The notes under the pieces: generated by a model
Seen by the model: only the letters and a program-made list of their open reading frames with translations
Database searches by the model: none
Told to the model about the DNA's origin: nothing
Shown: positions 62,350 through 64,000 of the stretch, one piece after another
How the letters are laid out: each line of letters opens with the position of its first letter
Numbering within the stretch: the first letter of the stretch is position 1
Made by a program: the position numbers and the translations under genes
Source of the DNA: Streptococcus anginosus
GTDB taxonomy: Bacteria; Bacillota; Bacilli; Lactobacillales; Streptococcaceae
DNA: 64,000 nt
Direction of reading: 5' to 3'
NCBI RefSeq assembly: GCF_900636475.1
Contig: NZ_LR134283.1
Span: 62,001 to 126,000, forward strand

Positions 62350-63077
62350 AAGAAGAAATAACAGCCTTTTTAGAAAGAAAAAATTTATCTGAGAATTCAA
62401 AAACAGCTTATTTTTATGATTTGGAGCAATTCGTAGATGTGACCCATGCAAAAATTACAGAGACCAATCTGCGGATTTACCAAGCTTCTATCGCTGACTT
62501 TAAACCTTCTGTTCAGAAACGAAAATTATCTGCTGTCAATCAATTTTTGCATTATTTATATAAGCAACGATTGATTTCAGACTTTTATCGTTTGGAGTTG
62601 CCAAAAGTGGGAATTCCGAAAGAACACGATGCGGAAATTTTGGATTTGTCTGATTTTTATGCAGATACAAATCAATACAACGGTCGCTTGATTGCGCTTC
62701 TCATTTTAGAAATGGGGCTTTTACCAAGCGAAATTTTGCAGTTGAAGGTAGCAGATGTCAATCTGGATTTTCAGATTATTCGCATTGAGAAAGCAGGTCA
62801 AAAGCGCATTGTGCCCATTCCAGACCAATTGATTGGAGAATTGGAAACAACTCTGGAAGGAACTTACTTGTTAGAAAAGAATGGAAAAAGCTATTCGCGG
62901 CAATGGGGCTTTCGTCAATTAGAAGCTTTTTTGATTGAAAAAAATCAAGCTACTTTATCAGCTCAGAGTTTGCGGGAGCAATATATTTTACGCCAGCGAG
63001 AAAAAGGCGTAGAAATATATGAAATTGCGCGCAATTTAGGCTTGAAAACAATGATGACGTTGGAAAAATACAGATAA
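62346..63077 (+). CDS. XerD-like tyrosine recombinase-family protein, catalytically degenerate
   Basis: 243 residues. N-terminal SAM-like domain ([16 protein letters not shown]), C-terminal recombinase fold. At the first catalytic position the usual GLR becomes GLLPSE (no Arg), and the HxxR box reads AQSLREQ (Arg kept, His lost); the end LEKYR still has a Tyr. Streptococci use a separate XerS for chromosome dimer resolution, and this XerD-like family is not thought to act at dif. Encoded next to scpAB. Confidence 0.88.
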   Translation: MKEEITAFLERKNLSENSKTAYFYDLEQFVDVTHAKITETNLRIYQASIADFKPSVQKRKLSAVNQFLHYLYKQRLISDFYRLELPKVGIPKEHDAEILDLSDFYADTNQYNGRLIALLILEMGLLPSEILQLKVADVNLDFQIIRIEKAGQKRIVPIPDQLIGELETTLEGTYLLEKNGKSYSRQWGFRQLEAFLIEKNQATLSAQSLREQYILRQREKGVEIYEIARNLGLKTMMTLEKYR

Positions 63078-63787
63078 TGGACATAAAAATTAAAGATTTT
63101 GAAGGCCCATTGGACTTATTGCTTCATTTGGTGTCAAGATACCAAATGGATATCTATGATGTGCCGATTACAGAGGTTATTGAGCAATATCTGGCTTACG
63201 TAGCGACGCTTCAAGCTATGAAGTTAGAAGTGACGGGTGAATACATGGTAATGGCAAGTCAGCTCATGTTGATTAAAAGCCGAAAACTCTTACCCAAAGT
63301 AGCTGATAGCTTAGAAACTGAAGAAGATTTGGAGCAAGATTTGCTTTCTCAAATTGAGGAATATCGGAAATTCAAATTGTTAGGTGAGAAAATGGCGGAG
63401 CAACATGAAGAACGAGCTCTTTATTATTCCAAACCTAAAATTGAATTGGTATATGAAGACGCAACATTGCTCCATGATAAGACAACGATTGATTTATTTT
63501 TGGCCTTTTCAAAATTGATGACGCAAAAAAGAGAAGAATTTGCTCAAAGTCATACAACGATTGTCAAAGACGAATATAAAATCGAAGACATGATGGATGT
63601 GATACGTGAGCGCTGTCATTCTCAGGAAAAAATAGCTCTGCAAGCCATTTTTTCAGAAACAAAAGATATGAATGAAGTGATTACCTTATTTTTAGCGACA
63701 TTGGAACTAGTAAAAGTCCAAGAAATCCAAGTAATGCAGGAAGAAAATTTTGGGAATATTTATCTAATAGGAAAAATAAATGAGTAA
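63077..63787 (+). CDS. scpA: Segregation and condensation protein A
   Basis: 236 residues; kleisin subunit that links SMC heads. Start [20 protein letters not shown] is the family signature; C-terminal winged helix near 165-236. Start shares its first base with the previous stop codon; scpB starts inside its end. Confidence 0.96.
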   Translation: MDIKIKDFEGPLDLLLHLVSRYQMDIYDVPITEVIEQYLAYVATLQAMKLEVTGEYMVMASQLMLIKSRKLLPKVADSLETEEDLEQDLLSQIEEYRKFKLLGEKMAEQHEERALYYSKPKIELVYEDATLLHDKTTIDLFLAFSKLMTQKREEFAQSHTTIVKDEYKIEDMMDVIRERCHSQEKIALQAIFSETKDMNEVITLFLATLELVKVQEIQVMQEENFGNIYLIGKINE

Positions 63788-64000
63788 GTTAGCAGAGATT
63801 GAAGCCCTGCTCTTTGTGGCGGGCGAGGACGGCTTGCGTGTCCGTCAACTGGCAGAGCTCCTCTCTATGCCTCCTACGGGAGTGACACAGAGTTTGGAGA
63901 AATTGGCAGAAAAGTATCAAAAAGATGAAGATTCAAGTCTTGCCTTGTTAGAGACGTCGAATACTTATAAAATTGTTACCAAGCAAGATTTTGCTGAATT
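63780..64000 (+). CDS. scpB: Segregation and condensation protein B (3' end outside window)
   Basis: ATG at 63780 overlaps scpA by 8 bp; 73 codons are visible: [20 protein letters not shown], then a winged-helix pattern and [12 protein letters not shown]. Works with ScpA and SMC in chromosome condensation. Cut by the window end. Confidence 0.95.
   Translation, partial: MSKLAEIEALLFVAGEDGLRVRQLAELLSMPPTGVTQSLEKLAEKYQKDEDSSLALLETSNTYKIVTKQDFAE

Overview
The window comes from a low-GC streptococcus. The gene families, the orphan regulator RitR next to gnd, and the nrdR-dnaB-dnaI and murI-rdgB-scpAB gene orders all fit a viridans/mitis/anginosus-type species; I do not call the species. No rRNA, tRNA or CRISPR array was seen.

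Left flank (1-2052): the 3' part of gnd and ritR, ending in an intrinsic terminator.

Integrated element (2062-35733, 33,672 bp): a complete integrative and conjugative element of the TnGBS type, which moves by a DDE transposase instead of an integrase. Both ends can be read at base level: terminal inverted repeats, a 9-bp target duplication (TATTGTATA at 2053-2061 and 35734-35742), and an insertion point 16 bp upstream of the -35 box of a sigmaA promoter, now that of ptsG. In order it carries: small unknown genes, one of them frameshifted (2174-4348); a RepA_N replication initiator and an XRE regulator (4349-5964); a structured RNA-like leader with a small gene (6082-6591); three LPXTG surface proteins, namely a Sec10/PgrA-like protein, an antigen I/II adhesin and a proline-rich protein (6741-14043); a type IV secretion operon with VirB2-, VirB6-, VirB3/PrgI-, VirB4-, VirB1- and VirB8-like proteins, PcfB and VirD4 (14157-26619); a 1564-residue Toprim/ArdC/metallopeptidase protein (26657-31351); an oriT-like region, MobC and a MobP relaxase (31685-34033); an ISLre2-type transposase (34107-35408); and, close to the right end, a pair of convergent promoters that look like an antisense RNA locus (35477-35666).

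Right flank (35743-64000): ordinary streptococcal chromosome. ptsG and an exo/endonuclease-family gene; a minus-strand membrane coiled-coil gene with a cre site; nrdR-dnaB-dnaI-nitroreductase; der; a small membrane gene with a stop at codon 3; a SNF2 helicase; murC, two GNAT genes, mltG, greA and a NUDIX gene; yidC2 and acyP on the minus strand; an rRNA methyltransferase gene that looks leaderless; an HD hydrolase and a Bax-inhibitor protein; lysA; yneF; and the tight murI-rdgB-phosphodiesterase-cbpB-xerD-like-scpA-scpB run, cut by the window end. Two 108-bp copies of an intergenic repeat lie at 42905 and 53281 in opposite orientation.

The T4SS, PcfB/VirD4, MobC/MobP and oriT should transfer the element; RepA should maintain the circular form; the transposase should insert it in front of promoters; and the surface proteins probably serve mating contact, exclusion and host adhesion.
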